Below are positions 43,690-56,422 of a stretch of DNA of 64,000 bases, one piece after another. The stretch comes from Azolla caroliniana. Taxonomy: Eukaryota > Polypodiophyta. The stretch spans positions 22,692,001-22,756,000 of the forward strand of contig JBHGNT010000006.1 of NCBI GenBank assembly GCA_043228905.1. The letters are read 5' to 3'. Every line of letters starts with the position of its first letter. The first letter of the stretch is position 1. A program made the position numbers and the translations under genes. Under the pieces are notes generated by a model, which was given only the letters and a program-made list of their open reading frames with translations, made no database searches and was not told the DNA's origin.

Positions 43690-46345
43690 CATTCACTCCT
43701 CTTCAAGGAGAAGGAAATCCTCCTTTCCAACTCGTAGCTTCCCGTTCGTCTCTTTGGTGAAGAAATGACCTATCTTCTTCAGATCTCTTAAGCTTGGATC
43801 GTTAGCGACTTCCTTCATCTTTTGCCAGCTATCTTCCGGTAGCAGAAGCGCAACTGGCTTGATCTTCTTATCCACCGTTTTATATTTCGTGTTGATGTCA
43901 GCTTCCTTCATTGAGATGCCTTGACGGTATTCATCGATGATAGCGTACATGTTGACGGAGTTAACCAAAATCACATGTTGGTCGTGAAGATAGCTCAAGT
44001 CCACGGCGTCCTCGATTTCACCGATGGTGTCGTTAAATGAGGGTTCTTCCATAATATGAGTCACGAACTCTCCTTCTTCTATTATGTTTTCTTCTTTCAG
44101 CATCTTCTCGAATTCTTGTATCCAACGCTTGTCCTTCTTGTCAGGTAGTACTAGTTTACATGCGCCACTAGGTGTGACACATGTTGCTTCTCCTCACAAT
44201 CCACGCACTCTTCTTCCTTGTGGGGTCTTGTGATTGCTTGGACTATTTGTGCCCCATGCTTCAATAGTCTGCTCTAAAAATCCGAGGATTCGCCTCCGAG
44301 ACTATCTCGATTCCTTTCATGATTGGCTCGCACCGTTAGGAATTGGACCGATCTTTGGTTATCAAGACTCTTTATTTGTACGAAGGCTGCTCCATTATCG
44401 AACACTTTGGTCTCCATCCTAGATGATGTGATATACGGTTGCCCTAGGATGACAGGATGTGACGCCGATTCTTGTACGAAGAAGTGTTGATCCATCTCCA
44501 CATCCCCGATCGTGACTTTGACATTGGGACAAGATCCATACAAGTCCTCCATAGACTTTGTTGCCGCGCGAATCTTCCATCCGTGGTTTGTATTGATTGG
44601 CCATCTTCCTTTTTTGTAGAAGTCGGTTGACATGAGGTTGATCTTCGAGCTGTGGTCGATCAAACCTACCACGGTCTCTTTCTTCTCCCCGATCTTTACC
44701 GGCGTCTCCGTTGCCGCTCGTGCCCAATGAGCTCGAATATAGTGGTTGTCCACCATATCTTCATCGACTTCGTATCTTGCCATCGTTATGGCATTCGTTT
44801 TTGCTTTTTGTGGCTTCTCTTCTTCCTCGTCCGATTGTTGTCTCTTTCTCTTTACAAGGTCCACAATCGTGTCATGGAACTCCTTCTTCGTAATGCCGAG
44901 TAATTCCCTCAAGGACAAAGTCACGTGGCTATCAAGAACTCGTTCTTCGAGAATCTTCTTTAGGTCCGTCGTTTTCTCTATGTCCGACCTTAGCTTATAG
45001 GTAGGCATAGTCCTTGTCCTCCAAGCGGGGTCTTCGACACCAACCTTCATGGGCCAAACCGTTTCTTCAACTCGTATGCTTGGCTCCCCTTTTCGGCTCG
45101 ATTCTCGTTCCTCCGTTTGTAAAGGTCGACTTGTCTCCGCTTCGTCCTTCTTTTTCGCGTCCCTTGTTTCATGTCTTTTTTATGGTCCTTGCTCTTCTAT
45201 TCTTTTTCTCTTTTCTTCAACGAACACCTCGTGGTTGTCACACATCACCTCCGCGAGTATGGTGTTGTTGTCCACCGGATCCGACCATCCGGTTATACTT
45301 TGTACACTTCGATACTCAAGCTCTACGTCGTTCGAAGTGAATTTTCCCTTCTTCTCATATTCGAGAACAGAAGTCCAAAACTTTGCTCCCGCTCTAGCAG
45401 CTTCAGTCTTGTCTCTCCCGACTCTTATTCAAGCCGACGTAGCTTAGTGCATCGCATCCACATGAGACACATCGACATCCTCCATAGCTTTCTTCATTCC
45501 TCCTCTTCCGAAATTCACCCGTAAGGGTCTTCTAGTCTCACTCGAGCAGATCATGTTATTTTGTCGGATCGCCTCTCGAAGGCTCGCGCAATCCCTTCTC
45601 ATGTGGTCCATGCTATCGCACCACACGCATCTAGTGTGACCTTCTCGAACTTCTTCGCTAGCTCTTCGATGACATCATCACCAATCTTCTTTTCTTCCAC
45701 TTCACTTTGTTTTGGCGGCTCAACTACTTTCGGCGGTCTTGCTTTCTCCGTGACAGTTTATCCCGTCAAGTCGGCAGCGTCAACCCATTGGCGACGCTCG
45801 TCTTCGAGAAGTGTCCCCAATTCTCGTTTATCCTTCATGTCCACAACTTTCAAGAAGTACAAAGTCTTGTCCTCTTCAAGCAACAGTTGGTCCGTGTTGG
45901 GGAGATGACTAAACATCTAGTCGAATTCGTCGTACACCCTCGAGACGCTCATCTTCTTATTCTTCTTCTCTATCCACTTCATTAGGGCATGTCGAGTCAT
46001 CCTCCTTGAGTCTTCAGTCGCGAACTCTGCTAGTATCGTTTTCTCGAACTCGAACCATGTTGTCTTACCTTCTTGAAGTTCGATGACGCATCTTTGGACG
46101 TTGTTGGCGACAACACTCTTGAAGCTTGCAATTTGACGTGCTTCGGACATGTCCCTCTGATTCATCTCCCTTCTATATGTATCAAGGAACTTCGTAACGT
46201 TCCTTTCATCGAATTGACCCTCGAGCTCTACGACACGGTCGACGGCCTTCTCCACGCTCGCATCGTTGTCTCGAGATCTCATCATTTGTTCGACGATTAG
46301 CATCATCCTTTCGAGCTCTCCCGCTTGGTTGCTTGAGGACGCCAT
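43690..46345 (-). pseudogene. Gypsy-F copy 2: gag, protease and linker (truncated before RT)
   Basis: The gag ATG is at 46345 (MASSSNQAGELERMM...), with a helical N-terminal part including VDRVVELEGQFDERNVTKFL and RHALMKWIEKKNKKMSVSR. A TAG follows YDEFD near 45917. The zinc knuckle is MWCDSMDHMRRDC (about 45590-45626), then SETRRPLRVNFGRGGMKK. The protease is GLIDHSSKINLMS with MDQHFFVQESASHPVILGQPYI. The linker ends at FLLLEEE, just before RT. Several frameshifts and stops. The N-terminal gag missing from copy 1 is preserved here. The right end of the putative DNA transposon truncates it. Confidence 0.85.
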
Positions 46346-46387
46346 CTCCAAGTATTAATCTCGGCTTGATCCTTCCTACCGCCTCTT

Positions 46388-46404
46388 TCACGTCGGGTTC
46401 ACCA
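46388..46404 (-). other. Gypsy-F candidate primer-binding site
   Basis: On the minus strand, eight bases after the LTR end comes TGGTGAACCCGACGTGA, which starts with TGG as expected for pairing with a tRNA 3' CCA end. I cannot name the tRNA with confidence. Confidence 0.5.
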
Positions 46405-46412
46405 CTTAATTA

Positions 46413-47402
46413 TGTCGTGAAGATCCGTCACTAGGCGCGGATCGTGAGGCGGAACCGCCGGGGTTCTGGACCGGAAAGATCGAAGTTCGCACCAAGCTTA
46501 GCGAGAAAGTATTTAGGATAGATTGAGAGAGAGAAAGAGATTAAGATTAAACGCTTGACTTAGATTGACAAAGATTGATATGGCCAAGAGAGAGATATTG
46601 AGATTAAGATTTTAACTCTTGATTTTAGATTTTAAGAAACAAGTTACACGATCAATTCGAGAACGAATTCTCTTCTTCTTAATTTCATAACCAAAAAAAG
46701 TCTACCCCTTTTTCTTTTTCATCCCTTCTTTTATAGATGCTCTCATGCATATGATACATGTGAGGGTACAAGACATGCATAAAATGCATGTTTGCCATTT
46801 GGCGCTCATGTATTACATGTGGTGGATGATAACCATGTCACTCATTTTAGCTCTTATGTATGAGAATTTCCATATAAAAGTACAATGATAGAAATATAAA
46901 TTCAACTAAATGTCATGGCTTAGTGGTAAGCCTATTGACTCTTAACTAGGAGGTACTCTGCTGCCGCCTCGCCGGCTCTGTTGGATGCCGATTCCGCCGA
47001 ATCACGGATAGCCGGTTACCGTCCAGTTCCGTTTTGGTAGGCCAAAACCTTTACGAGTGGCTAAGCCACCTCCACTCAAGTTCAAGTTACCTTGAACTCT
47101 CTATGCTCAACACATAGACACAAAGATAATAGTTTTTGCTCTACCTTATATATGATGAGAGCCGTATTTGTCGTGCCTATGTGGGATATCTCATAGTTTT
47201 CTCTTTCCCTTTCACAAACTTTATACCCTCATATCTTGACATCTAATTGTCCGTTTCTCATGTAATAAAGTGCATTCGAAAGCTCTTGAAGACCTCCATC
47301 ATTTTGTACTTAGATACCTCACTATTATTGTTTTATGTGATTCATACTTGATTTTGTACGTTTTATGTGATTTTCACATCATTGCCGAAAATCTTCACGA
47401 CA
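46413..47402 (-). mobile_element. Gypsy-F copy 2 5' LTR
   Basis: 990 bp; on the minus strand it begins TGTCGTGAAG and ends CTTCACGACA, a perfect 10-bp inverted terminal repeat. A TATA box (TATAAAA, minus strand, 46729-46735) lies about 320 bp before the LTR end. The LTR lies within Gypsy-G, whose coding resumes at 47403. Confidence 0.8.
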
Positions 47403-48857
47403 CCGGTAATGGCGTACCGGATGAGTTTCCGGATGTTGAACTCTTTAGAATTACAACACAAACCATGGTGGATAGTACAATTCCGGACGAGGACAAATGG
47501 CTAACGAACATGCATTAGTTCTTAAGCACGAGAGTACCTCCGGAAGAGATGAACAGAGACGAGCGGAAATGAGTGGCGGTCCAAAGCCGACATTTTTGTT
47601 TATTACAGGACACACTATACCACAAGGGAGCCGATGGAATATGGCGGAGAGCGGTCTGGAGCGATGAAAAGGATACCGTATTACGGGAAGCACATTGCGG
47701 AGTCACCGGAGGACACTATGCCAGTAACGTTATAGCAAGAAAGATATGGCGCAGGGGGCTATGGTGGCCAACAACGTTGAAAGATTCTGTCCAATACACG
47801 AAGGAATGTGATTTGTGTCAACGAATGGGCCAACCGACAGAACAAGCACGGATGCCTCACCAGCCGGTACTACCCTTGGAACCATTTCAAAAATGGGGGC
47901 TGGACTTCGTCGGACCATTCAAGCCACCAGCCATGCGAACCGGCAACAAATACGTTATTGCCGCTACGGATTACTACACCAAGTGGGTAGAGGCCAAGGT
48001 TTTGTGAGACAATACCGCAGCATCAACGGCAAAATTCCTTTACGAATACATCTGGTGCAGTTACGGATGTCCTATCGAATTAATTAGCGACCAAGGTGGA
48101 CACTTCCTCGGCCAAGTAGTGGAAAGCCTAACAACGTTCTATGCGGTAGACCACAACGCAACACTTTGTACTACCCGCAGGCCAATGAATTAGCTGAGTC
48201 CACCAATAAGACACTACAGAACATGCTCCGGAAGATCATCAATGAGAACCAGACTGATTGGGACACAAAGTTGCACAATGCATTATGGGCTTACCAGACA
48301 GCGTATAAAACGAGCATCAGGACAATACTATTCTGGTTGGCATTCGAACTAGATGCAGTGATGCCGATGGAATTTCAAGTACCAAGCTTACGGATACAGG
48401 TCTAGGAGCGAATGAGTGAAAAGGAATCAGAGAAAATCCGATTAGTGGCACTATGTGAGCTGGAAGAGCATCGGATAGCGAGTATCATGCAGTTGGAACT
48501 GGAGCAACGACAAAGGAAGGCATTCGTCGACCGGCACCATAAGAGCAATGAGAAGTTGTTTGGAATCGGCAAGCCGGTGCTCGTGTTTCAGACCCGGATG
48601 GGTAAGATGATGAGCAAGCTACGGTTCCGGTGGACCAGACCATACTAGATCACGCGAGAATTCAATGGTTCCTACAGTTAGGCACGCTTGCGGGCAAAGT
48701 ACTGGACAAATGGGTGAATGGGTTCCGGCTTAAACCCTATTACGGGCCCATGCCACCAAACCCGTTTCATCAGGTACAGACTGACGCAATAACCGGAAGT
48801 GGCAAGCAATTGGCCAACAACCAAGAAGAGCCAGTGTTACCGGACAACCAGGACTAA
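47403..48857 (+). pseudogene. Gypsy-G pol 3' part: integrase
   Basis: Starts with the RNase H-integrase linker (VPDEFPDVELFRITTQ, DKWLTNMH). Integrase: H-H-C-C finger ([13 protein letters not shown]...CDLCQR), core [41 protein letters not shown] with the catalytic Glu. The C-terminal region ends RLKPYYGPMPPNPF and the frame closes at 48857. Stops at about 47518, 48005 and 48403 and small indels kill it. The style ([15 protein letters not shown]) is that of plant Tat/Athila-like gypsy elements. RT and RNase H are missing to the left, where Gypsy-F copy 2 is inserted. Confidence 0.88.
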
Positions 48858-49219
48858 TGCTTAGTTATTACAAAAAATAAATAAATAAAAGAAAAAGAAA
48901 AAAAGAAAAGAAAAGTCATCATGCATAGGCAAGGAGCGAACGGGCACTTTGAAAAGGTGTGGGGTTGGTGGCTAATTAAAGCCTCTTTAAAAGCCCCCCA
49001 TGTGTCAACCGACTGCTATAATAGTACACGACGTGCATGCATGGGAATCAAGAAAAGGTGCCAAGAATGGAGAGATAAAACCTCTGCCTCACAGAGTCCC
49101 TTTCATTTCGCGAGAACAAACACTAAGCACACACAACCGATTAAGAGTAATCAGACGAACGCAAGAGGAACACACAGACCTACTAATTCTACCAAGTCCT
49201 ACAAACTCAAACGGCGAGA
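48858..49219 (+). other. Gypsy-G spacer between pol and aORF
   Basis: A-rich run (48870-48915), then unique sequence. No ORF of note. It could contain a splice acceptor or internal promoter for the aORF, but I cannot point to one. Confidence 0.4.
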
Positions 49220-50057
49220 TGTGTTGGGAGACAGATCCCTCCGGATGGGAAAGGGAGAAGAACAGTGTCGACGAACAATCTCGACCGACCAGTGCGGAGA
49301 GCCGGATGGTGCAGACCCGGTGAGAACCGGATGAGGAGTACCCGGCTACGGAGAGCCGGATGGTGCAGACCCGGTGAGAACCGGATTAGGAGTACTCGGC
49401 TATGGAGAGCCGGATGGTGCAGACCCGGTGAGAACCGGATGAGGAGTACCCGGCTACGGAGAGCCGGATGGTGCAGACCCGGTGAGAACCGGATGAGGAG
49501 CACCCGGCTACGGAGAGCCGGATGGTGCAGGCCCGGTGAGAACCGGATGAGGAGTACCCGGCTACGGAGAGCCGGATGGTGCAGACCCGGTGAGGAATGC
49601 TCACTGAATGAAGAGACATATTCGTAAATATGTTTCTGAGAGTCCATCGAGGCTATATTTGTAAATAGCCGAAAAGTCATATTAGTATAAATATGACTTA
49701 GGGCAAACTTATAGTAACTGTTGTTATTCTTGTCTGCGCGAGATTAGAGCGTGTAACTGTGTACAGAGACAGAGAGAGTGAGAGGAAGAGGTCGTTGCCT
49801 CTGTTGTAACCGCCACCTGTGGCGAAGATCGTGAGCACGAGGTCGTTGCCTCCGTGAACTCACTGTTGTACATTCTAGCATAGTGATAGTTTGCAGCCTG
49901 TGGGCTGCCGTGGTTTTTCCCTCTTTGGGCTTTCCACGTAAACATTCTGTGCACTTGTTTCTTCTTCGTGTCGTGTTTTATTTCCCGTTTGTCTATGTAT
50001 GATTCTAAGCTCGGTTGTGGCCGAGCGTTGCGCATAAGGAGCGTTGAGTTCCGGTCA
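49220..50057 (+). mobile_element. Solo LTR of Copia-1 type (LTR-A copy 3) with expanded minisatellite
   Basis: 838 bp from TGTTGGGAGACAG to TTCCGGTCA. It is longer than copies 1 and 2 because a 54-bp unit is repeated about six times at 49295-49596. Promoter core TATAAATATGACTTAGG near 49687. It lies exactly before the aORF start. Flanks CGAGA and AGATG share only AGA, so the target duplication is unclear. Confidence 0.88.
49295..49596 (+). repeat. 54-bp tandem repeat within LTR-A copy 3
   Basis: About five full units and a partial one, marked by GAGAGCCGGATGGTGCAGAC. The 120-codon open frame across it exists only because 54 is divisible by three. Confidence 0.95.
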
Positions 50058-50059
50058 AG

Positions 50060-51723
50060 ATGGAACACATGGCACACTCTAAAGAGGCCAAGAAATGGTT
50101 CAAGAAACACGGGCTGGAAGGGTTCCTTAGGATCATCGAGGCACCTCTGCATAACGAGGCGGAGAAAGTCATGCAAGAGATCAATACGGAGGTCATCACA
50201 TACGAAGCCATCCACGCCATGACCTGCCTACCAGAGGGCGGTTTATTCTCGATCAACAACCCTTCACCGGAGATGCTCACCAGGTTCTTCGGTGACTACT
50301 CTCTATCCAGCAAGGCGTACCGCACACAAGGCGGCGAGGACGCTCTATTCCGAGAGGTCACTCGTGTGCTTCATGAGTATAGGCATGTACACCCTCGACC
50401 CCCGGCTATGCCAAAGAATAGAGCCGGTTTTATTATATTGACTTATGAGGGAGTATAGGTAGATTGATCGGTGATCATCGTTGACTGTCTAAGCGTGCCC
50501 ATAGAATCAGTAAAGGATGGCAAGAAGATGTGGATGGCGGTGGCGCAATGGCTCACTCTTTTAGCACCGCCGGTAGAGCCGATGCAGCTGAGGAAGCAGG
50601 GGCGACCGACTGAATCAACCCCCAACCAATCCTCAAAACGGCAGCAACTACTGGCCAAACAAGTCCGGTAAGGGGACAGTATACCAAAGCCCCGCCCCAA
50701 GGAGCCACAACCAAGGAAGGAATCAGAACTAGTGTTAGTAGCACCTGTGCGGCAAGAAGTAGTGGAACCGGATGTTCTAAAACCGATGATTGAATTGTTG
50801 GTGTCGCCAACACAACAACAACAGGAAGAACAGGAACTGTTGCTAACCACCCAACACAAGTTCCCGGCGAGTGGGGATGCCACACCACGACCAGAACCGG
50901 CACGGCAACAAAGCACCGATAGCCAATGGTTAGAGTGGATAGGAGAACAAGTGGCTAGGGTGGTGTGACACATAGAAGTAGAGGAGAGAGCACACCTGGA
51001 CCGGTTGCTCGCCACAACCGACGAACTAGAGAAGGTACGGTCGTGAATCCGGAGCATGGAACAAGAAATGGAGAAAACGAGGGAAGAGGCGATTAAATTG
51101 GTTATCGAAGGACCAACAAAACAATTAGAACCGGTGGCACCGGTGAGTGTACAGACTAATAAGACCCCGGTGACTGAAACAGTCTTGGATACGAATAAGG
51201 CACAAGAACAAGAACTCGCCATGCTAAAAGAAGAATTGGAAGCCCAAGAGGCCTTAAGGGCTAGAGAGTGTGAAGGGAAGAAGGCGGCGGAGGAAGAGTA
51301 AAGGAAATTAACCGAAAGCCTCCGGCGAGTCGAAGAAAGCTTGTGTAAAGGTAATCAAGCATATGACCAGTTGAAGGAAGAAAAAGAAAAACTCTTGTAG
51401 GAAAAGGAAAAACTCCGGCACTCGGCGGAAGTAGAGATCGAGCGACTCAAAGAAGAGCTCTGACAACAAAAAGACTGGGAGGATCGTGCGCGCTTGGAGG
51501 CGGAACACAAGCAATTGATCATGGATAGTGATCTGTAGCAGGAGCAGTTATGAGAACTTCGGGATGAGGTTAATCGGACGGCAGCAGCTGTGGAGGAGGA
51601 ACGGTCGAAGGGGGCTGAAGCAGCGAAAAAACTGGCGGAAGCAGTGAAAGGACGGATGGAGCTGACCCGGCAACACTCTGAGGCAACAGAATGCGCTACA
51701 ATGGCTGTAAATAAAGTTCAGAC
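50060..51723 (+). pseudogene. Gypsy-G accessory ORF (aORF), copy B, first part
   Basis: ATG at 50060. Globular N-terminus: AKKWFKKHGLEGFLRII, YEAIHAMTCLPEGG, DYSLSSKAYRTQ, FREVTRVLHEY, AMPKNRAGFII. The pattern WF..HGL..FL followed by a T-x-LP-x-G segment is reminiscent of uncharacterised domains in plant retroelement ORFs. Then a Pro/Gln-rich linker and a long charged coiled coil (AKEELEAQEALRARECEGKKAAEEE, LKEEKEKLL, IERLKEEL). Stops at about 50458, 50669, 50966 and 51299 show decay. It lies 3' of integrase on the same strand, the position of env-like or accessory ORFs in some plant gypsy elements, but no signal peptide or membrane segment is visible. Copia-1 interrupts it at 51724. Confidence 0.75.
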
Positions 51724-52329
51724 TGATGGGAAATAAACGAAACTTTCCAAACTTCACCTCTCGGCCACAACCAAGGAAACACACGAATCGTTGTTGCAGA
51801 AAATGGGAAATGCGAAAAATAGAGAGGACACACGATTTATCGTGGAAAACCCTGTACGGGAAAAACCACGGGAGTACAAGACTCCAAACCAACACTATGC
51901 ACAGAGAAGTATACAATGGCGAGCTGCAAGGCGACGACCTTGAGCTCGCTGTCCTCGCCACAGGCGGCGGAAATACACAGAGGCGTCGACCTCTTCCTCT
52001 CTCTCTCGCGCTCTATCTCTCTCACAGCTGCTCTCTCTTCACTCCTCTAGAGTGGAAAAACAGAAAAATGAATAGCAACCACAAAACTGTTTGCCCTAAG
52101 TCATATTTATACATATATGACTTTGGGGCTATTTACAACTATGGCCTCAGGGGCCCTTAGCAGACATATTCACGGATATGTCCCTGCATCCGGATCTCTC
52201 TCCGGGTACATTCGTCATCCGACTCCGAAGTCGGGGTCTTCATCATCCGGTTCCGAAACCGAAACCGGGCTGGTCGGCATTCATCTCCGATATCCAACCA
52301 TCCCATCCGAAGGGACCGTAATCCCAACA
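51724..52329 (-). repeat. Copia-1 3' LTR
   Basis: On the minus strand TGTTGGGATTACGG...TTTCCCATCA. TATA core TATAAATATGA at 52101-52111 (minus). The core region TATAAATATGACTTAGG is shared with the LTR-A copies, so LTR-A is a sister subfamily. Confidence 0.96.
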
Positions 52330-52346
52330 AACTCCCCCTTCACTTC
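52330..52346 (-). other. Copia-1 polypurine tract
   Basis: GAAGTGAAGGGGGAGTT on the minus strand lies directly before the 3' LTR and overlaps the end of the coding region. The same tract precedes LTR-A at 35823. Confidence 0.9.
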
Positions 52347-55300
52347 GGCATGGGATGTCTTTCCAATCCGATCCTCTTCCGGCATGCTTCCAGCTTGTCG
52401 GGTGTGAGCACCTTGGTCAGCATATCCGACCCGTTCTCGTCCGTGTGGATCTTCGTCAGCACGAACTCCTTGTCTTTTATCCTTTCTCGGATCCAGTGAT
52501 ATCTTCGCTGGATGTGCTTCGTCCGGGAGTGATAGGCCGCGTTCTTCGCAAGGTGGATTGCACTCTGACTGTCGCAGTAGAGTCGGTACTCCTCCTGCCG
52601 GATACCGAGCTCTCTAATGAAGTCCTTCATCCATATTATTTCCTTGCCGGCTTCAACAGCTGCCATGTACTCCGCCTCCGTGGTTGACAACGCAACCGTC
52701 TTCTGCAGCCTCGACTGCCATGAAACAGCTCCCCCTGCATACGTCATCACATACCCTGATGTGGACCGGCTGGTATCTGCATCAGCCGACATATCCGAAT
52801 CGGTGAAGCCGTCGAGTTCGGGCTTACCGGAGCCGAATCGGAGGCACACGTTTGCCGTGCCCTTCAGGTATCGGAGTATCCACTTGACCGCGTTCCAATG
52901 CTCTTTGCCGGGATTGCTCATGTACCGGCTCACCACTCCGACTGCATATCCTATGTCCGGTCGGGTACACACCATCGCGTACATCAAGCTCCCGACGGCA
53001 GAGGCATATGGTACTTTCATCATGTCCTCCTTCTCAGCCTTTGTCTTGGGGCTTTGCTTGCTGGACAGCTTGCAGTTTGCCGGGAGTGTTGACCCGACCG
53101 GTCTTGCTTCCGACATGTTGAACCGGTGAAGCACCTTTGTCACGTACTTCTCCTGTGACAGCCACAACTGCTTCTTCTTCCGGTCCCGGATGATATGCAT
53201 CCCCAGTATTTGCCTCGCCGGACCCAGGTCCTTCATTGAGAAGGTTCGGTGAAGAGCCTTCTTCAGCATCCGTATCTTGACCTGGTCCCGTCCGACGATC
53301 AGCATGTCGTCCACGTACAGGAGGAGTATTAGAAAGTCTCCTCCTTCGAACTTCTTCACAAACACGCAGTGGTCGGACTGCGTTTTGAGGTACCCTTCGT
53401 CGGTCATGAAGGAGTCGAACTTCAGGTACCATTGCCGGGGAGCCTGCTTCAGTCCGTAAAGGCTCTTCTTCAACCGGCATACCAGGTGCTCCTTCCCTTT
53501 CTTCTCGAATCCTTCCGGTTGCTGCATGTAGATCTCTTCTTCGAGGTCACCGTGAAGGAATGCCGTCTTCACGTCCATCTGTTCTACCTCGAGGTCCATG
53601 CTTGCCGCTATGCTCAGCACCGTCCGGATGGAGGTCATCTTCACTACCGGGGCAAATATCTCGTCGAAGTCGACGCCCTTCTTCTGCTGAAACCCCTTCA
53701 CCACGATCCTGGCTTTGTATCTCGGGGGGTTTCCGGCATCTCCCGGTTTCAACTTGAACACCCAAGTGTTACGGAGTGCCCGTTTTCCTTTCGGCAGCTC
53801 CACAAGTTCATATGTGTGGTTCTCATGCAGGGAATCCATCTCCTCCTGCATGGCACTTAACCACCTGCGGCTATGGGTGTCATGCTTCGCTTCTTCAAAA
53901 CTCTCCGGCTCCCCTTCGTCGGTTAGCAGCACGTGCTCTGGTTCCGGAAATCTCCGGGGGGCCCTTCTCTCTCTTAGAGGATATCTCCGTTCCGGAGCTT
54001 CTGTAATCGGTTCTTCCGATTCTTCTTCATCCGAATCCATTTCGGGATCGGGGCCGGTTCCGGTATCATTTTCAACTTCTTCGGCCGGTTCTGTTTCTTC
54101 ATCGTCTTCGGCCGGATCCTCGAGTGCTAACCGGTCCCTTGCCGGTCGGGACTGCTCCTCGTAGAGTTTATCCTCACCGGTCGACTTGGAGCTCTTCATC
54201 TTCTTCTCCGACTCCCAGTCGGCGAGTGTCTTGTTCTCCATGAAGATGATATCACGACTCCGGAATATCTTCTTGTCGACCGGGTCCCATACTCGGTAGC
54301 CGAACTCGTCGTCGCCGTAACCGAGGAATATGCATGGCCGGGTCTTTGGATCTAGCTTTCCTCTCCGGTCCTTTGCCACATGCACGTATGCGAGACACCC
54401 GAACACCTTCAGATGCCGGTAGGACACTTCCTTACCGGTCCACACTCTCTGCGGCGTGTCTCCGTCCAAAGGTACTGAGGGTGATCTGTTTATCACGTAT
54501 GTCGCCGTCGACATTGCCTCAGCCCAAAACCCCTTGGGTAATTTCACATGCGCCAGCATACTCCGGACCCTCTCCATTATGGTCCGGTTCATCCTCTCGG
54601 CCAGCCCGTTCAGTTCCGGCGTCTTCGGCACAGTAAACTCGAGTCGGATTCCCTTCGAGCGACAGTACTCCTAGAACTGCCCCCGGTATTCCCCTCCGTT
54701 ATCCGCTCGTATCGCTTTCAGCTTCTTGCCGGATTCCCTTTCCACTCTCGCGTGAAGTTCTTTGAAGACGCACAACACTTGGTCCTTTGTCTTCAACGGT
54801 GCCGTCCATAGCTTCCGGCTGTGGTCATCAATGAATGTCACGAAGTACTGGGCTCCGCCATGTGACTTCGTTTCTACTTGACACACGTCAGTGTGCACCT
54901 GCTCCAATGGTGCGCTACGTCTCGTCGGTGGCCTTGAATGGAAGGAGGTTCGGTTCTGCTTACCGGTCAGGCAATCGGTGCACTTCTCTAGGTGCACATG
55001 CTTCACTGGAATAAGGTTGTCTTCTGCAAGCCTCTTCATCCCCTTCTCACTCATGTGGCACAGTCTTTTGTGCCACAGCTCACCGGCAGTGTCGGCTGCC
55101 ACATTCAGCTCTTCCGGACATAACCGGGCATTCATCAGGTACAGTGTGTTGTCTTTCCGGGCCCGAGCCACTATCAGGCTCCCCTTGCTGAACTTCATTA
55201 CGCCGTTCCGGATGCTACCTGTGTAGCCTTCATCGTCTAGCCTCCCGGCCGAAATCAGGTTCAATCGAACCTCCGGAACGTGTCGGACATCCTTCAGCAG

Positions 55301-56407
55301 CATTTTGCATCCGGTCGGGGTTGTCAACCACACGTCGCCGGCAATCCGGCACGTACCTTCATTTCCCATCCGAACACAGCCATGCTCACCGGCTGTGTAG
55401 GATGAGAAGTATCTTCTCTCCGGGGTCAGGTGGAACGATGCTCCGGAATCGACCACCCAGGTCGTCTCATCGCCGGCAATGTTTAGTTCACCTTCTTCGG
55501 TGATGAGCATGATTTCTTCCTCACTTGCCGCGAGTGCCGTTGTTCCTTTCCGGTCCTGCCCTCGCCGATCCGAACCTCTCCGGTCCGTGGCTCCCCGGTA
55601 TGCACCGTTTCTCTCCGGTGACTTCTTCGAATCGGCGTCGTCGGCTCCGTTGTCTTTTCGGTAATGCCGACAATTCTTTCGGAAGTGCCCCGGCTTCCCA
55701 CAGTGGAAGCATGTGGGCCTTCCTCTTGACTGCGACCGGGTCCCCGACTTCTCCCGTCTTTGCGGACTCCGGTTCCATTGTCTTCCCCGATCTGATTCGG
55801 TAAGCAGCGCCTTCGAGTCGGAGGCCGGTTCTTTGTCTCTCCGACGCGCTTCTTCGTTCAAAATACTTGTCTTTACCGTTTGTAAGGACAAGTTATCTTC
55901 GGTGCAGGAGGTGCTGAGAGTCACCACCAAGTTCTCCCAGCTTTCCGGCAATGTACACATCAGGATGATGGCTTGCATTGCATCCTCCAACGGGAACTTG
56001 ATCGCCGCAAGCTGATTCACGAATCCCATGAACGTGCTTACGTGTTCCACCATACTCTCGCCATCCCGGTACTTGAGATTCACTATCTTCCTCATCAGGA
56101 AGGTCCGGTTCAATGCATTCTTCCTCTCATAGAGGCCCGACAGCTTCCGCCACATCTCATATGCATTGGTGTCGTTCGCCACATGTTGTAGAACGCTCAC
56201 GTCTACGTATTGCCGAATGGTTGCAACGGCTTTCCGGTTCAGAAGCCTCCATTCCGACTCAAGTACCCCTTTCGGTATTTCCGACCTGTCAATCGGTTCG
56301 TACAGGTCCCGAACAATCAGAAGATCCTCCATCTTGATCTTCCAGTCGGCGTAATTCTGCGCATTCAGCACCATCATCCCCGGCTGCCCGCTGCCGCCGC
56401 CTTCCAT
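52340..56407 (-). pseudogene. Copia-1 Gag-Pol polyprotein (one nonsense codon)
   Basis: ATG at 56407 (MEGGGSGQPGMMVLNAQNYA); an upstream in-frame codon in the LTR is ignored. About 1,355 codons. Gag: YADWKIKMEDLLI, LYERKNALNRTFLMRKI, zinc knuckle CFHCGKPGHFRKNC. Protease WVVDSGASFHLTPE. GAG-pre-integrase LWHKRLCHMS, integrase D-D-E with FVTFIDDHSRKLW, IRADNGGEYRGQF and PELNGLAERMNR. RT with LLLYVDDMLIVG; RNase H with GFTDSDMSAD, TEAEYMAAVEAGKE, LYCDSQSAIHLAKN. One TAG at 54671-54673 (codon 579) stands where related copies have AAG (Lys), inside integrase. Otherwise the frame is intact, so it was active until very recently or is helped by other copies. Confidence 0.95.
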
Positions 56408-56422
56408 TTTCTGCAGCAGTTC

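Noticed and set aside
46911-46985. tRNA-Lys-like sequence (GGCTTAGTGGTAAGCC and CTCTTAA)
   Set aside because: A D-arm and anticodon-like loop can be drawn, but there is no T arm with GGTTCRANNCC and no acceptor pairing. It lies in the Gypsy-F LTR.
49265-49627. 120-codon ORF of repeated RRAGWCRPGENR units
   Set aside because: By-product of the 54-bp LTR minisatellite, whose period is divisible by three.
50443-51222. 259-codon Ser/Cys-rich ORF on the minus strand
   Set aside because: Antisense shadow of the Gypsy-G accessory ORF, whose sense reading matches copy A.
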